DNA of 51,675 bases, from positions 1 through 51,675 of the forward strand of contig JAHDIS010000023.1 of assembly GCA_020630695.1 (NCBI GenBank). The letters run 5' to 3'. The notes beneath the pieces were generated by a model that saw nothing but the letters and a program-made list of their open reading frames with translations, was not told the DNA's origin and made no database searches. Origin of the DNA: Paracoccaceae bacterium (lineage in GTDB: Bacteria; Pseudomonadota; Alphaproteobacteria; Rhodobacterales; Rhodobacteraceae). The position numbers were made by a program, and so were the translations under genes. Numbering within the stretch: position 1 is the stretch's first letter; every line of letters begins with the position of its first letter. This document shows, piece by piece, positions 1 through 8,296 of the stretch.

Positions 1-53
1 TTTAGGTTCTGGCGCCGCAAGGCGTGGGGGTTCAAGTCCCTCCACCCGCACCA
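1..53 (+). tRNA. tRNA-Leu(UAG), 5' part outside the window
   Basis: The window opens inside the anticodon loop: the loop TTTAGGT gives anticodon TAG at bases 3-5. It is followed by the anticodon stem 3' side, a long variable arm (the class II feature of leucine and serine tRNAs), a T arm with loop TTCAAGT at 31-37, the acceptor 3' strand, discriminator A at 50 and an encoded CCA at 51-53. The 5' half (D arm and acceptor 5' strand) lies upstream of the window. Leucine identity rests on the UAG anticodon, the long variable arm and discriminator A. Confidence 0.9.
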
Positions 54-102
54 CTGATTTCCGGTCTTTGACAGCGATCTTTGGCGTTGCGCCGACTGCC
101 CG

Positions 103-1956
103 TCAGGATGCTTTTACGTTTTGATGATCGGAAAAGCGGGTCAGGGCGGCGTGCAGTTTCTTGATCGACAGTGGTTTGGTCATCATATCGTCCATTCCCA
201 CCTCGAGGCAGTTTTCCTTCACGCCAGGCATGATGTTCGCAGTGAACCCGATGATATACGCGGGCGTGTTGCGTAGCGTCTGTTCCTGCTTGCGGATCAG
301 TTCTGTTGCCTCCAACCCGTCCAGATTTGGCATGTGACAATCCATCAAAATGACATCGTATTTGTCTGCGGTGGCTCTGCGGACCGCCTGATGACCGTCC
401 TCCACCAAGGTGACGTCTGTCAGGCCGTGCTTTTCCAGCAGTTTTTCGGCGTGCAGCCGGTTGATGGGTTCATCGTCAACCACAAGGATCTTGAGCTGCT
501 TGAACGCCTCTTCCAACTGCGTTGGCGCGGCACGGTCCTTGCGGGTCTTGGTTGGCTTTGCCTGCAGTTTGACTGGTAGCCAGACGGACATGGTTGTGCC
601 GCCCTGTGCGCCGCTCTTGGCGGATATTTCACCGTCCAGAAACGTGACCAGACTTTGACAGATGGTCAGCCCCAAACCCGAGCCTCCGTACCGTCTCGTG
701 GTGCTTGAATCGCCTTGATTGAACTTTTCAAAGATGGTCTCGAGGTGATCGTCAGAAATGCCGATGCCTGTATCGGTGACGGAAACGATCAACCCGGTTC
801 GCCCGTCGCGGCTCTCAAGTGCGGTGCTGATGGTCACACCGCCTGTTTCTGTAAATTTGATGGCGTTGTTCACCAGATTTGTCAGAACCTGCGCCAGCTT
901 TTCCTTGTCGGTGGTGACGGTTTCCACATCGACCGTGCTGTCGTGTTTGAGATAAATGCCCTTTGCCTTGGCCGTCTGCTTGAACAGGCCCGTGATCTCA
1001 TGCACCAGACCCGAAACGCTGAAGCTTTCGCCAAAATACCGCATTTCACCAGTTTCGATCCGGGTCAGGTCAAGGATCTGGTTGAGGTGATGCAGCAATC
1101 GTTCACCCGCGCCATGCACAGAGTTCAGCAGCTCCTTCGTTCTCGGATCGTGGTTTTCTGAAACCAGCACTTCAGTGATGCCTAACACGCCGGACAAGGG
1201 TGTGCGCAACTCGTGGCTCATGTTGGCCAGAAAATCGGTCTTGGCCTTGTTTGCCTTCTCGGCCTCGTCCCTTGCGGTCTTGAGTTGCTCTGCCGAAGCC
1301 CTCAGCTCCCAACGGGCACGTTCAAAACTGTCTGCCAGTGTCTCGAGCTCATACGAATGCATTTTGGGCCGGGCCACTTCGCTGTCGTCGATCCCCAGGG
1401 CCGTCGCATCCATCATCGAGGTCAGGCGCTGGATCGGCGTCAACAATACCCGTTCCGCCAGAAAGTACGTGAGGAACGTGACAAACAGCATGACGCCAAA
1501 GATCAGCAAGAGCTGGTTTGTCGCTTCCTGAATAATCGGGTCAGCGATCACGTTCAGGTCTAGAACCAGTTGAATGGTGCCCAGTCGCGCATTCTTGCCT
1601 CCGATTTGATAGGTCTGGATCTCGATGCGTTTGCCGGATGGCATTTCTGCTGGTTCGAACAGCGGATAGAGGGAGCGGCCAAGATCGTCGGTCAGGACGA
1701 TTTCCTGAATGATCGGAAGACGTTCCTTAATCAGATCAAGCTGGTCATAGACATTCGCCAGCTCGCCGCCGACCAGCATTGGAACCAGTCCTTCGACCGT
1801 GACTTCGATGACCGGCTCGACCGTGGCCATGGCCTGCGCAACCGAAGTCTCGATTTTTCGAGGCACAAATACAAACGCCGTGGCGCCCAAGATCAGGCAG
1901 AACAGCGTGAACAAAAAGATCAGAGTTCTGCAGCGAAGGCTGGTGAGGCCGATCAT
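103..1956 (-). CDS. Hybrid sensor histidine kinase with C-terminal receiver
   Basis: This 617-residue inner-membrane kinase has a membrane segment at about residues 11-31, a periplasmic sensor region at 32-147, a second membrane segment at 148-170 and a HAMP-like linker and coiled coil at 171-240. The HisKA domain has its phospho-acceptor H248 in the motif SHELRTPL. The ATPase domain shows an N box with N364, a DTGIG box at 395-399 and a GSGLGL box near 425-430. The receiver domain (about 488-610) has the acidic pair D494-D495, the phospho-acceptor D539 and K594. It has no Hpt domain of its own, so a separate Hpt protein is needed to pass phosphate onward; two lie nearby (2989-3390 and 4270-4617). 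It starts 11 bases after the stop of the binding-protein gene, so the two are probably co-transcribed. The periplasmic binding protein is the likely signal input, as in TorT/TorS or LuxP/LuxQ (inference). The ligand is unknown. Confidence 0.93.
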   Translation of the reverse strand: MIGLTSLRCRTLIFLFTLFCLILGATAFVFVPRKIETSVAQAMATVEPVIEVTVEGLVPMLVGGELANVYDQLDLIKERLPIIQEIVLTDDLGRSLYPLFEPAEMPSGKRIEIQTYQIGGKNARLGTIQLVLDLNVIADPIIQEATNQLLLIFGVMLFVTFLTYFLAERVLLTPIQRLTSMMDATALGIDDSEVARPKMHSYELETLADSFERARWELRASAEQLKTARDEAEKANKAKTDFLANMSHELRTPLSGVLGITEVLVSENHDPRTKELLNSVHGAGERLLHHLNQILDLTRIETGEMRYFGESFSVSGLVHEITGLFKQTAKAKGIYLKHDSTVDVETVTTDKEKLAQVLTNLVNNAIKFTETGGVTISTALESRDGRTGLIVSVTDTGIGISDDHLETIFEKFNQGDSSTTRRYGGSGLGLTICQSLVTFLDGEISAKSGAQGGTTMSVWLPVKLQAKPTKTRKDRAAPTQLEEAFKQLKILVVDDEPINRLHAEKLLEKHGLTDVTLVEDGHQAVRRATADKYDVILMDCHMPNLDGLEATELIRKQEQTLRNTPAYIIGFTANIMPGVKENCLEVGMDDMMTKPLSIKKLHAALTRFSDHQNVKAS

Positions 1957-1967
1957 TCAGACATCCA

Positions 1968-2777
1968 TTATTCGCGGAACTTTTCGAGGCCCATGTCGCG
2001 CAAGGCAGCGTATTCATCAATGTTCGTTTCAACCGGCTGTTTGAGCGGGATACGCTCAAGCAGTTCTGGGTTCTCTGCGCCGATCTTCAAAATCTCTGCC
2101 GTAATCCTGGCCACATGGTCTGATCCGACCCGTGGGTGTATCGCGATTGGGTGCGCCGGAACCTGCTGTGTTCTGTATATGACCCGCAGACCTTCTGACA
2201 GGGCAGGGTCCTGCGTGCTGAGCGACCGTTGAACGCCGCCTCCGGCTGCGACCAGCTGTTTGTAGACGTTGAGGTACACAGAGGTATGCGTGCCGACGTA
2301 GCGAGTGGTGTAAGAGATCCCAACCCTCTCTGTCAGTTCCGCACGCATCAACAGCGAAGCGCCAAGCGCGTTGGGTGAAGGGAAGGCCAGCTCCTGACCA
2401 TCGAGATCCTTCACGTCCTGAAACTCTGAGTCCGCCGCCACGACAAGAATACCCTGCAGCTTACGGGCACCGGAACGGATGATTGGAAGATAATTCTGTT
2501 CATCATGCGCCATGACAGCATGAAAGGGGTTCATGTACACGATGTCGAAGCTTCCGGACTGAAAGTCGTCTTCGAATTCCGGAATGCTGCGCGAGGCACG
2601 GAGCCGGACGGTGCAACCCGTCGCTGTTTCAAGTCGTTCGATGACGGGGGTCCACGCAGCCAGAATACGGCGGTGTTCGAATTGAGGAACGACTCCCAAG
2701 CTCAGCTCGCACGAAAGCGCGGCGCTTCCGAGCAAAGAGATCGCCACGGCAGCTCCGATAACTACGCGTCGAAACAT
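1968..2777 (-). CDS. PhnD-like periplasmic substrate-binding protein (probable sensor partner of the kinase)
   Basis: This 269-residue protein resembles the PhnD family of phosphate/phosphite/phosphonate binding proteins (SBP_bac type). It has a cleavable-looking signal peptide (residues 1-22: MFRRV, a hydrophobic core, then SAALS-C), followed by the family-like opening LSLGVVPQFE and a central region with NPFHAVMA and GQELAFPSPNALG. The start at 2777 is preferred because it has an AAAGGA ribosome site seven bases upstream and gives a proper signal peptide; an in-frame start 30 codons further upstream would bury the signal. No transporter permease or ATPase gene is adjacent. Instead the gene runs directly into the hybrid kinase gene, which argues for a sensing role rather than uptake (inference). 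The ligand could be a phosphonate, a phosphate analogue or something else. Confidence 0.85.
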   Translation of the reverse strand: MFRRVVIGAAVAISLLGSAALSCELSLGVVPQFEHRRILAAWTPVIERLETATGCTVRLRASRSIPEFEDDFQSGSFDIVYMNPFHAVMAHDEQNYLPIIRSGARKLQGILVVAADSEFQDVKDLDGQELAFPSPNALGASLLMRAELTERVGISYTTRYVGTHTSVYLNVYKQLVAAGGGVQRSLSTQDPALSEGLRVIYRTQQVPAHPIAIHPRVGSDHVARITAEILKIGAENPELLERIPLKQPVETNIDEYAALRDMGLEKFRE

Positions 2778-2988
2778 GACTTGTCCTTTCAAACTTTGGA
2801 TTTCGCCGCTTTCCACGGGATCGCAGCGATGCCCCAACACCCACTTACCTTGAGGTAGTAAACGCACCTATTCACTGCGTAAACGCGGGCTATCCTGAAA
2901 AGACAAATACCTATCCATTTGTGTAGTGGAGCCGGTATTCGCATCTCGATAGCTCTGAAAAAAAAGACAAAATATCGAGGCAGATTTG
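2778..2988. promoter_or_regulatory. Divergent control region with an 8-bp direct repeat 21 bp apart
   Basis: This 211-base gap separates the start of the binding-protein gene (minus) from the first Hpt gene (plus). It holds two copies of GTAAACGC in the same orientation at 2858-2865 and 2879-2886, exactly 21 bases apart, about two helical turns. Just before the first copy, CTTACC and AGGTAG (2844-2857) form a short imperfect inverted repeat. A response regulator such as the one at 3469-4086 could bind here, but this is inference. Confidence 0.4.
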
Positions 2989-3390
2989 ATGATCAGACAA
3001 CCAGAGCTGTTGGATTGGGCCGTCTTTATGGATTCGGTTGCCATGTTCGGCCACAGAGCCGTCCGCCGCGAAAGCTGCGCGGCATTCCGATTAATCCAGA
3101 AAGACCTGAACAGCATGAGAACGGCGAATTGCGCGCCCTCATTCACAGTGTGGGCCACCAAGCTGCACCGGGGTATCGGACCGTGTGGCGTCTTTGGCGC
3201 CAAGGCACTTATGACCAATCTCCAACATCTTGAGTTCATGCTCAGGGCTGGTCAAACGGACGGCTTGGCGCGCAAGGCGGAAACGGTTTCCAACCTTGCG
3301 CAGTTGACCACACTCGAAGTCAAATGGCGCATTGGGTTCTTTGGCGTAAGGGCGGACAGTGTGCCGCGTACGTTGAAACAGGTGGCCTGA
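2989..3390 (+). CDS. Hpt-domain phosphotransfer protein (first paralogue)
   Basis: This 133-residue protein is recognised from the segment LHRGIGPCGVFGA around H60. The spacing from the His to the glycine and to F-G-A matches the Hpt consensus H-x-L-K-G-S-x-x-x-F-G-A. The usual lysine three residues after the His is replaced by Ile. A shared FG(H/R) motif about 36-39 residues before the His, and the LExxLR stretch after it, match the Hpt protein at 4270-4617, so the two look like diverged paralogues. The ATG at 2989 follows a GAGG site eight bases upstream; a TTG one codon earlier is possible. It is divergent from the kinase operon and converges on the response regulator, with a shared hairpin terminator between. 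Its likely role is to carry phosphate from the kinase receiver (D539) to the regulator D55. It could be a degenerate copy. Confidence 0.72.
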   Translation: MIRQPELLDWAVFMDSVAMFGHRAVRRESCAAFRLIQKDLNSMRTANCAPSFTVWATKLHRGIGPCGVFGAKALMTNLQHLEFMLRAGQTDGLARKAETVSNLAQLTTLEVKWRIGFFGVRADSVPRTLKQVA

Positions 3391-3419
3391 CTTTCAGTTC
3401 AGTTTGAACGCCGAAACGA

Positions 3420-3446
3420 AAAACTGCCGGTCGAGCCGGCAGTTTT
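3420..3446. terminator. Bidirectional hairpin terminator
   Basis: A perfect stem (AAAACTGCCGG paired with CCGGCAGTTTT) around a five-base loop lies between two convergent genes. The flanking A and T runs give a U tract in either direction, so it can end transcription of both the Hpt gene and the response-regulator gene. Confidence 0.8.
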
Positions 3447-3468
3447 CTGGTATTTTTGAAGTACGTGC

Positions 3469-4086
3469 TTAGACGCTGGCTTCCATCAACAGAGCGCTGG
3501 CTTGCATTCTGCTTTTGACGCCCAGCTTCTTGTAGATTGATCGCAGTTGTTCCGAGACCCGTGACACGGTTACGCCCATCCGGTTAGAAATCTCTGCGTT
3601 GCTCATGCCCTGAGCGACCATCACGAGGGTTTCGCATTGTTCGGCGGACAGACGTCCAGCCAGCGCCGGCGGAATGTCACTGAGGTTTTCCATTTTGATT
3701 TCATCTGGGATCTGGTCGGGGTTATCCAAGAGCATTTCAGTCAATTCCACGATCCGGCGGGCTGGCGTGTTCTTGCGGATAAAGCAGCAGGCTCCCACAG
3801 ACTGCGCAACCACAACATCGTGGTAGGACGTTGATCCAGACAGGACGGCGACTGGGTTCTGGCGATTTTCCATCGCAATGTTGGCAAGCCAGTCAAAACC
3901 ATGTGCGTCAGGCATGTGCAGATCAGCCAGAATCAAGTCAAAAGGACCTTTGGCTCGCATCGCATCCAAAGCCTCATCGACGCTCGAAACCGCCAGGATA
4001 TCCACGTCATCAATCGACGCGAGGTATCGTCGCAAGCCATCAAGAACCATGTGATGGTCGTCTATTAGCATTAGAGATCGTGGCAT
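3469..4086 (-). CDS. NarL/FixJ-family response regulator
   Basis: This 205-residue two-domain regulator has a receiver at residues 1-125 with the acidic pair D9-D10, the phospho-acceptor D55 in LILADLHMPD, the switch residue S83 and K105. A linker is followed by a LuxR-type helix-turn-helix at about 145-200 (LSAEQCETLVMVAQGMSNAE, then the recognition helix VSRVSEQL). It lies between the two Hpt genes and close to the hybrid kinase, so it is the probable output of the relay. A GAGGG stretch lies about ten bases upstream of the ATG. It is divergent from the second Hpt gene. Targets are unknown; its own locus is a candidate because of the repeated motif at 2858-2886. Confidence 0.92.
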   Translation of the reverse strand: MPRSLMLIDDHHMVLDGLRRYLASIDDVDILAVSSVDEALDAMRAKGPFDLILADLHMPDAHGFDWLANIAMENRQNPVAVLSGSTSYHDVVVAQSVGACCFIRKNTPARRIVELTEMLLDNPDQIPDEIKMENLSDIPPALAGRLSAEQCETLVMVAQGMSNAEISNRMGVTVSRVSEQLRSIYKKLGVKSRMQASALLMEASV

Positions 4087-4269
4087 ATCACGGGGCCCTC
4101 ATATATACGCTTCTGCCGATGTATTGGCACAAAGGATACGGCTATGAGAACCCGAAACGGGCGGAACAATTCGCATGCCCCAAGCGCTAAAACCAAGGGG
4201 TATAGGGGCTATGCTTTTGGGTGGTTTACATTAGCACTAACAATGCTTTTTTAGGGTTGGGAGAATGCT

Positions 4270-4617
4270 ATGACCGACGAACAGACAGTTTTGGACCTCG
4301 ACACTTTCGAAATGGCAGAGGACCTTTTTGGTCGCGATGAATTGCTTTCGCAGTGTCGTGAGCATTTCTCGGGGCTACGGGCAACCTTGGACAAATTGCA
4401 TAACAGTAGCGATCCATCAGCGCTGGTTGAGCAAATTCACCGGACGCAGGGGCCCAGCAGCATATTTGGCGCTGAACAGACTTTTGACGTGGTTGCAGAG
4501 CTTGAAGTCCAGTTGCGCCAGCAAAGCAGTGTCAGCGCGTCGGACATGGCCCGCGTCACGAATGTCGTCGACCAGACTTTGCAGGAAATCGAACAGCGGC
4601 TCAGCGAAAACGCCTGA
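4270..4617 (+). CDS. Hpt-domain phosphotransfer protein (second paralogue)
   Basis: This 115-residue protein has the Hpt signature IHRTQGPSSIFGA with phospho-acceptor H57, a length typical of a single four-helix Hpt module, and no membrane segment. A GGGAG site eight bases before the ATG supports the start. It is transcribed away from the response-regulator gene, from a 183-base gap that contains GGTTTAC (4223-4229), a partial match in reverse to the GTAAACGC repeats at 2858-2886. It probably shuttles phosphate between the hybrid kinase receiver and the NarL-type regulator. Having two Hpt proteins for one visible kinase suggests competition, a second kinase elsewhere, or a phosphatase-like sink. 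Confidence 0.8.
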   Translation: MTDEQTVLDLDTFEMAEDLFGRDELLSQCREHFSGLRATLDKLHNSSDPSALVEQIHRTQGPSSIFGAEQTFDVVAELEVQLRQQSSVSASDMARVTNVVDQTLQEIEQRLSENA

Positions 4618-4776
4618 CGCGACCTTCGGGAATCATACCTGACATCAAAAACAATCCAGTTTTGACCGGATCGCCTGCGAATACTGCTTGCAGCTTGGCT
4701 ATTGCACCCGTATCACGCCTTGGATTTTGACCGCCGCGGACGCCTCTGCGGCCCCAATGCAATGGATAAGGACGAC

Positions 4777-6108
4777 ATGCAGGTCACCGAAACACTGAAC
4801 GAAGGTCTCAAGCGCGGCTACTCTATCACCGTCTCTGCGGCGGAGCTGGAAGCCAAGGTCAACGAAAAGCTGGCCGAAGCGCAGCCTGAAATTGAAATGA
4901 AGGGATTCCGCAAGGGCAAGGTGCCTATGCCGATCCTTAAAAAGCAGTTTGGCCAGCGCCTGCTGGGCGAGTCGATGCAGGAAGCCATCGACGGTGCCAT
5001 GAACGAGCACTTTGAAAAGTCCGGCGATCGTCCGGCGCTCCAGCCCGAGGTCAAGATGACCAACGAGGATTGGAAAGAAGGTGACGACGTTCAGGTCGAC
5101 ATGTCCTACGAAGCGCTGCCAGAGATTCCGGAAGTGGACCTCAGCGGTCTGAAGATCGAAAAGATGGTTGTCAAAGCAGACGATGCATCCGTCGACGAAG
5201 CGCTGGCATCGCTGGCCGAAACCGCGCAGGACTTCAAGGATCGCAAGAAAGGCTCCAAGGCCAAAGACGGCGATCAGGTTGTCATCGATTTCGTCGGCAA
5301 GGTTGACGGCGAAGCATTCGAAGGCGGCTCTGCCGAGGATTACCCGCTGGCTTTGGGCTCCAACTCTTTCATCCCAGGCTTCGAAGATCAGCTGGTTGGC
5401 GTGAAAGCGGGCGAGGAAAAGGCCGTTGAGGTCAAGTTCCCAGAAGAGTACGGCGCAGAAAACCTGGCCGGTAAGGACGCTGTCTTTGACGTAACCGTCA
5501 AAGCCGTTAAAGAGCCGATCGCAGCCGAGATCAACGATGAAATGGCGCAGAAGTTCGGCGCCGAAGATCTCGATGCGCTGAAAGGCCAGCTGCGCGAGCG
5601 TCTCGAGTCCGAGTACACTGGCGCCGCACGCGCGGTGATGAAGCGTACGGTTCTGGACAGCCTTGACGATCTTGTCAGCTTTGAACTGCCGCCAACTCTG
5701 GTTGACGCCGAAGCCAAGCAGATTGCACATCAGCTGTGGCACGAGGAAAACCCAGAGGTGGAAGGACACGACCACCCCGAGGTTGAGCCAACCGAAGAGC
5801 ACACCAAGCTGGCCGAACGCCGCGTTCGTCTGGGTCTGCTGCTGGCAGAACTGGGTCAGAAAGCTGAAATCGAAGTGACCGAAGCCGAGATGACTCAGGC
5901 CATCATGAATCAGGCGCGTCAGTACCCTGGCCAAGAGCGGGCGTTCTTCGATTTTGTTCGTCAGAACGCACAGATGCAGCAGCAGATGCGCGCTCCGATC
6001 TTCGAAGACAAGGTTATCGATCACATCGCCGAAGGCGCTCAGGTTACCGAAAAAGAGGTATCCAAGGACGAGCTGCAGAAGGCGGTCGAGGAACTGGACG
6101 AAGAATAA
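4777..6108 (+). CDS. tig: Trigger factor, ribosome-bound chaperone and peptidyl-prolyl isomerase
   Basis: This 443-residue protein binds the ribosome exit tunnel and helps nascent chains fold. The ribosome-binding signature GFRKGKVP is at residues 43-50, the FKBP-type isomerase domain is at about 155-245 ([33 protein letters not shown]), and a helical C-terminal chaperone domain follows. The start at 4777 is chosen for its AAGGA site five bases upstream and the family-like opening [13 protein letters not shown]; a longer frame starting at 4702 has no such support. The gene is monocistronic, ending at a strong terminator at 6141. Confidence 0.97.
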   Translation: MQVTETLNEGLKRGYSITVSAAELEAKVNEKLAEAQPEIEMKGFRKGKVPMPILKKQFGQRLLGESMQEAIDGAMNEHFEKSGDRPALQPEVKMTNEDWKEGDDVQVDMSYEALPEIPEVDLSGLKIEKMVVKADDASVDEALASLAETAQDFKDRKKGSKAKDGDQVVIDFVGKVDGEAFEGGSAEDYPLALGSNSFIPGFEDQLVGVKAGEEKAVEVKFPEEYGAENLAGKDAVFDVTVKAVKEPIAAEINDEMAQKFGAEDLDALKGQLRERLESEYTGAARAVMKRTVLDSLDDLVSFELPPTLVDAEAKQIAHQLWHEENPEVEGHDHPEVEPTEEHTKLAERRVRLGLLLAELGQKAEIEVTEAEMTQAIMNQARQYPGQERAFFDFVRQNAQMQQQMRAPIFEDKVIDHIAEGAQVTEKEVSKDELQKAVEELDEE

Positions 6109-6140
6109 TCGTCTGACCGTTCAGGTCGACCTAACAAACA

Positions 6141-6168
6141 AAGCCGCCCTGAAAGGGGCGGCTTTTTT
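6141..6168 (+). terminator. Rho-independent terminator of tig
   Basis: The stem GCCGCCC (6143-6149) pairs with GGGCGGC (6156-6162) around a short loop and is followed by six T residues, 33 bases after the tig stop codon. Confidence 0.92.
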
Positions 6169-6276
6169 CATGGCTTAGTCAAATAGGGTTGTGTCCAAGT
6201 GTTGAAGCGCCCTGCAAAAAAAACAGCCATAGGACGGCTGAAGCCGTTGAAAACAAAAGAATAGAAACCCGAGCGC

Positions 6277-6621
6277 TCAGTCGCTGACAGAACGTAAGAA
6301 AGACAAAACCGCGGTTTGCTGGGGTGCGGACAGAGCCGTGAACAAGTCGATCAATTCACGTTTCTTGCGCGGCGCAACTCCGGTATTTTCGAAGGGTTGC
6401 GGTGTTTCCGGGCTATCTTCGAAGAAGTAGGAAACCGGGACATTCATCGCCTGAGAGATTTGCCAAAGCCGTGAGGCAGCAACTCTGTTTTGTCCGTTTT
6501 CGTATTTTTGAACTTGTTGGAAGCGCACGTCGATGGCTGTAGCCAGTTCCGTTTGCGTCATTCCCAATGCCTGTCTGCGTGTCTTGATCCGTTTGCCGAC
6601 CAGTTGATCCATCTCTTGCAT
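6277..6621 (-). CDS. XRE-family DNA-binding regulator
   Basis: This 114-residue protein has a Cro/C1-type helix-turn-helix at residues 8-65: VGKRIKTRRQALGMTQTELA, then VRFQQVQKYENGQNRVAASR, ending in the IS-AMNVPVSYFF segment common in proteobacterial XRE regulators. A short charged and helical tail follows. It stands alone between the tig terminator and the ribosomal operon. The preceding 120 bases are AT-rich and hold the spaced inverted repeat TTAAC/GTTAA, which might be a self-control site (inference). The start could also be the ATG three codons inside. Similar small XRE proteins are common in Rhodobacteraceae; the target genes are not visible here. Confidence 0.88.
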   Translation of the reverse strand: MQEMDQLVGKRIKTRRQALGMTQTELATAIDVRFQQVQKYENGQNRVAASRLWQISQAMNVPVSYFFEDSPETPQPFENTGVAPRKKRELIDLFTALSAPQQTAVLSFLRSVSD

Positions 6622-6740
6622 GGTCTTTTTTACCTATTAACTTTTTGACGCCAACAAACGTTAATATCGCACGAATTTTTCGAACTAAGCAATGGGAATT
6701 GAAGGAAAAAAAATTCATTACCTTCGGTTGAGTGCTAGTC

Positions 6741-6774
6741 AAAAAAAACGCGCGACCGGTGTGGTCGCGCGTTT
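6741..6774 (-). terminator. Rho-independent terminator of the rpsF-rpsR-rplI operon
   Basis: Read on the minus strand, the stem AAACGCGCGACC pairs with GGTCGCGCGTTT around a five-base loop, followed by a run of eight U residues. It sits 27 bases past the rplI stop codon. Confidence 0.92.
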
Positions 6775-6800
6775 CTAGCACAGTTTGAAGAACTAAAAAA

Positions 6801-7430
6801 TTAGTCTTCGTTTTCTTCTCCGGCATCGGCGGGCGCCGCTTCCTGCTCGGCAGGGGCGTCGTCATCGTCGATGGCAGCAGAGCCGATATCGTCGAACAGT
6901 TCGGCAATCTCGAATTCCGCCTGCGCTTCTTCTTCGGCCGCCAGTTCCTGAATGGACTTGCCGGATGCCTGCAGCTCGGCTTCTTCAGGCGAACGAGCTA
7001 CGTTCAGCGCGATGGTCACCATGACTTCGGGGTGCAGGTGCACCTCGACTTCGTGCAGGCCCAGTTCTTTGATGGGCGCGCGGATGATGACCTGCTTGCG
7101 GTCGAGAGAGAAACCTTCCTCAGTTGCAACTTCGGCGGCGTCACGCGTTGTGACCGAACCGTAGAGGTTGCCGCCATCGGATGCCTGACGAATCACGATG
7201 AACTGCTGGCCATCCAGCTTTTCACCCAGCGCTTCGGCTTCCTTGCGGGTTTCCAGGTTGCGCGCTTCAAGCTGAGCTTTCTGCGCTTCGAACTGGGCGA
7301 TGTTCTCTTTGCTGGCTGTCAGCGCTTTGCCCTGCAGCAGCAGGAAGTTGCGCGCATAGCCCGCTTTGACGTCAACGACGTCGCCCATTTGGCCCAGCTT
7401 GGCCACACGTTCCAAAAGGATCACTTGCAT
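6801..7430 (-). CDS. rplI: Large-subunit ribosomal protein bL9
   Basis: The 209-residue protein opens with the L9 signature [20 protein letters not shown] and [13 protein letters not shown] (rRNA-binding N-domain). A long connecting helix (about 40-75) and the C-terminal domain ending near residue 150 follow. Beyond that is an acidic, alanine-rich tail of about 55 residues that ordinary 150-residue L9 proteins lack; such tails are common in alphaproteobacteria. An AAGGAG site precedes the ATG. It is the last gene of the operon, 12 bases after rpsR. Confidence 0.98.
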   Translation of the reverse strand: MQVILLERVAKLGQMGDVVDVKAGYARNFLLLQGKALTASKENIAQFEAQKAQLEARNLETRKEAEALGEKLDGQQFIVIRQASDGGNLYGSVTTRDAAEVATEEGFSLDRKQVIIRAPIKELGLHEVEVHLHPEVMVTIALNVARSPEEAELQASGKSIQELAAEEEAQAEFEIAELFDDIGSAAIDDDDAPAEQEAAPADAGEENED

Positions 7431-7442
7431 TGCATTGGCTCC

Positions 7443-7670
7443 TTATTTCACGGCGTAGGGCAGCAGGGCGAGGAAACGAGCGCGTTTGATGGCACGGGCC
7501 AGTTCACGCTGCTTCTTTGCCGAGACGGCGGTGATACGGGAAGGCACAATTTTGCCGCGCTCAGAGATGTAGCGCTGAAGCAGCTTTGTGTCTTTGTAGT
7601 CGATCTTGGGTGCATTGTCGCCCGAGAAGGGGCAGACCTTGCGGCGGCGGAAAAACGGTTTTGCAGCCAT
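7443..7670 (-). CDS. rpsR: Small-subunit ribosomal protein bS18
   Basis: The 75-residue protein has the S18 core [20 protein letters not shown] and [14 protein letters not shown]. It binds next to bS6 on the 30S platform, which fits its place directly after rpsF. The start has an AGAGGAG site. The length is normal for the family. Confidence 0.98.
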
Positions 7671-7695
7671 GGTTTAACTCCTCTTCTTAAAGCGA

Positions 7696-8052
7696 TTAGT
7701 TGCGGCGCTCGCGGCGATCGCCACGCTCGTCACGCTTTTGCATCTGAACCGATGGGCCTTCTTCGTGGGCGTCGACCTTGATGGTCAGAACGCGCATGAC
7801 ATCGTCATGCAGGCGCATCAGACGCTCCATTTCCTGAACGGCTTCGGACGACGCATCGGTCTTCAGAAACGCGTAGTGACCCTTGCGGTTCTTGTTGATC
7901 TTGTAGGCCATGGTCTTCACGCCCCAGTACTCGGATTCAACCAGCTTACCGCCGTTGTCCGCAAGAACTGTGCTGAAGTGTTCGACAAGGCCTTCGGCCT
8001 GCGCGTTGGAAAGATCCTGACGCGCGATCATGACATGCTCATAAAGCGGCAT
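7696..8052 (-). CDS. rpsF: Small-subunit ribosomal protein bS6
   Basis: The 118-residue protein opens MPLYEHVMIARQDLSNAQ and carries the S6 core YWGVKTMAYKINKNRKGHY. The start at 8052 is chosen because it has a GGAG site six bases upstream and the usual S6 N-terminus; a frame reaching 8115 adds a non-homologous leader. It is the first gene of the rpsF-rpsR-rplI operon. A sigma70-like promoter lies about 100 bases upstream (8159-8186). The tail is basic and charged (RDERGDRRERRN). Confidence 0.97.
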   Translation of the reverse strand: MPLYEHVMIARQDLSNAQAEGLVEHFSTVLADNGGKLVESEYWGVKTMAYKINKNRKGHYAFLKTDASSEAVQEMERLMRLHDDVMRVLTIKVDAHEEGPSVQMQKRDERGDRRERRN

Positions 8053-8158
8053 GTGTGCTCCATTTCTATCAAGGCGCATTTCAAAGGGCGGGCTTTCCCT
8101 TTCGCTCCCACCCACGAGAGACTGCGCGGTTCAGATTAACTGCGCGAAAGGTAGCGGC

Positions 8159-8186
8159 TCTATACAGGCTTTGGCCGCAGGATCAA
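8159..8186 (-). promoter_or_regulatory. Candidate sigma70 promoter of rpsF operon
   Basis: On the minus strand TTGATC and TATAGA are separated by 16 bases, close to the vegetative consensus. The predicted leader is about 100 bases. This is a pattern match only. Confidence 0.5.
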
Positions 8187-8296
8187 GGGTGCGGCCGCGT
8201 TTGAAGAGGTTTCGCATCATTTCCCAGATGCCGCCGTATTTGTGCCTGTTTGCCACGTGAGTTTGCGGGCAACAGATTTTAGTCGAGGCAAATACA

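Noticed and set aside
1-53. tRNA gene as an integration site of a genomic island
   Set aside because: No integrase gene and no repeat of the tRNA 3' end was seen in the window.
2868-3239. 123-codon open frame on the minus strand
   Set aside because: Overlaps the Hpt gene on the plus strand, which has a ribosome site and the Hpt signature; the antisense frame has neither.
4699-6024. 441-codon open frame on the minus strand opposite tig
   Set aside because: Antisense shadow of a strongly coding high-GC gene; the plus strand encodes an unmistakable trigger factor, and the antisense product has no family features.
6672-6682. CGAATTTTTCG inverted repeat upstream of the XRE gene as its operator
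   Set aside because: Only four base pairs per arm in AT-rich DNA; expected by chance.
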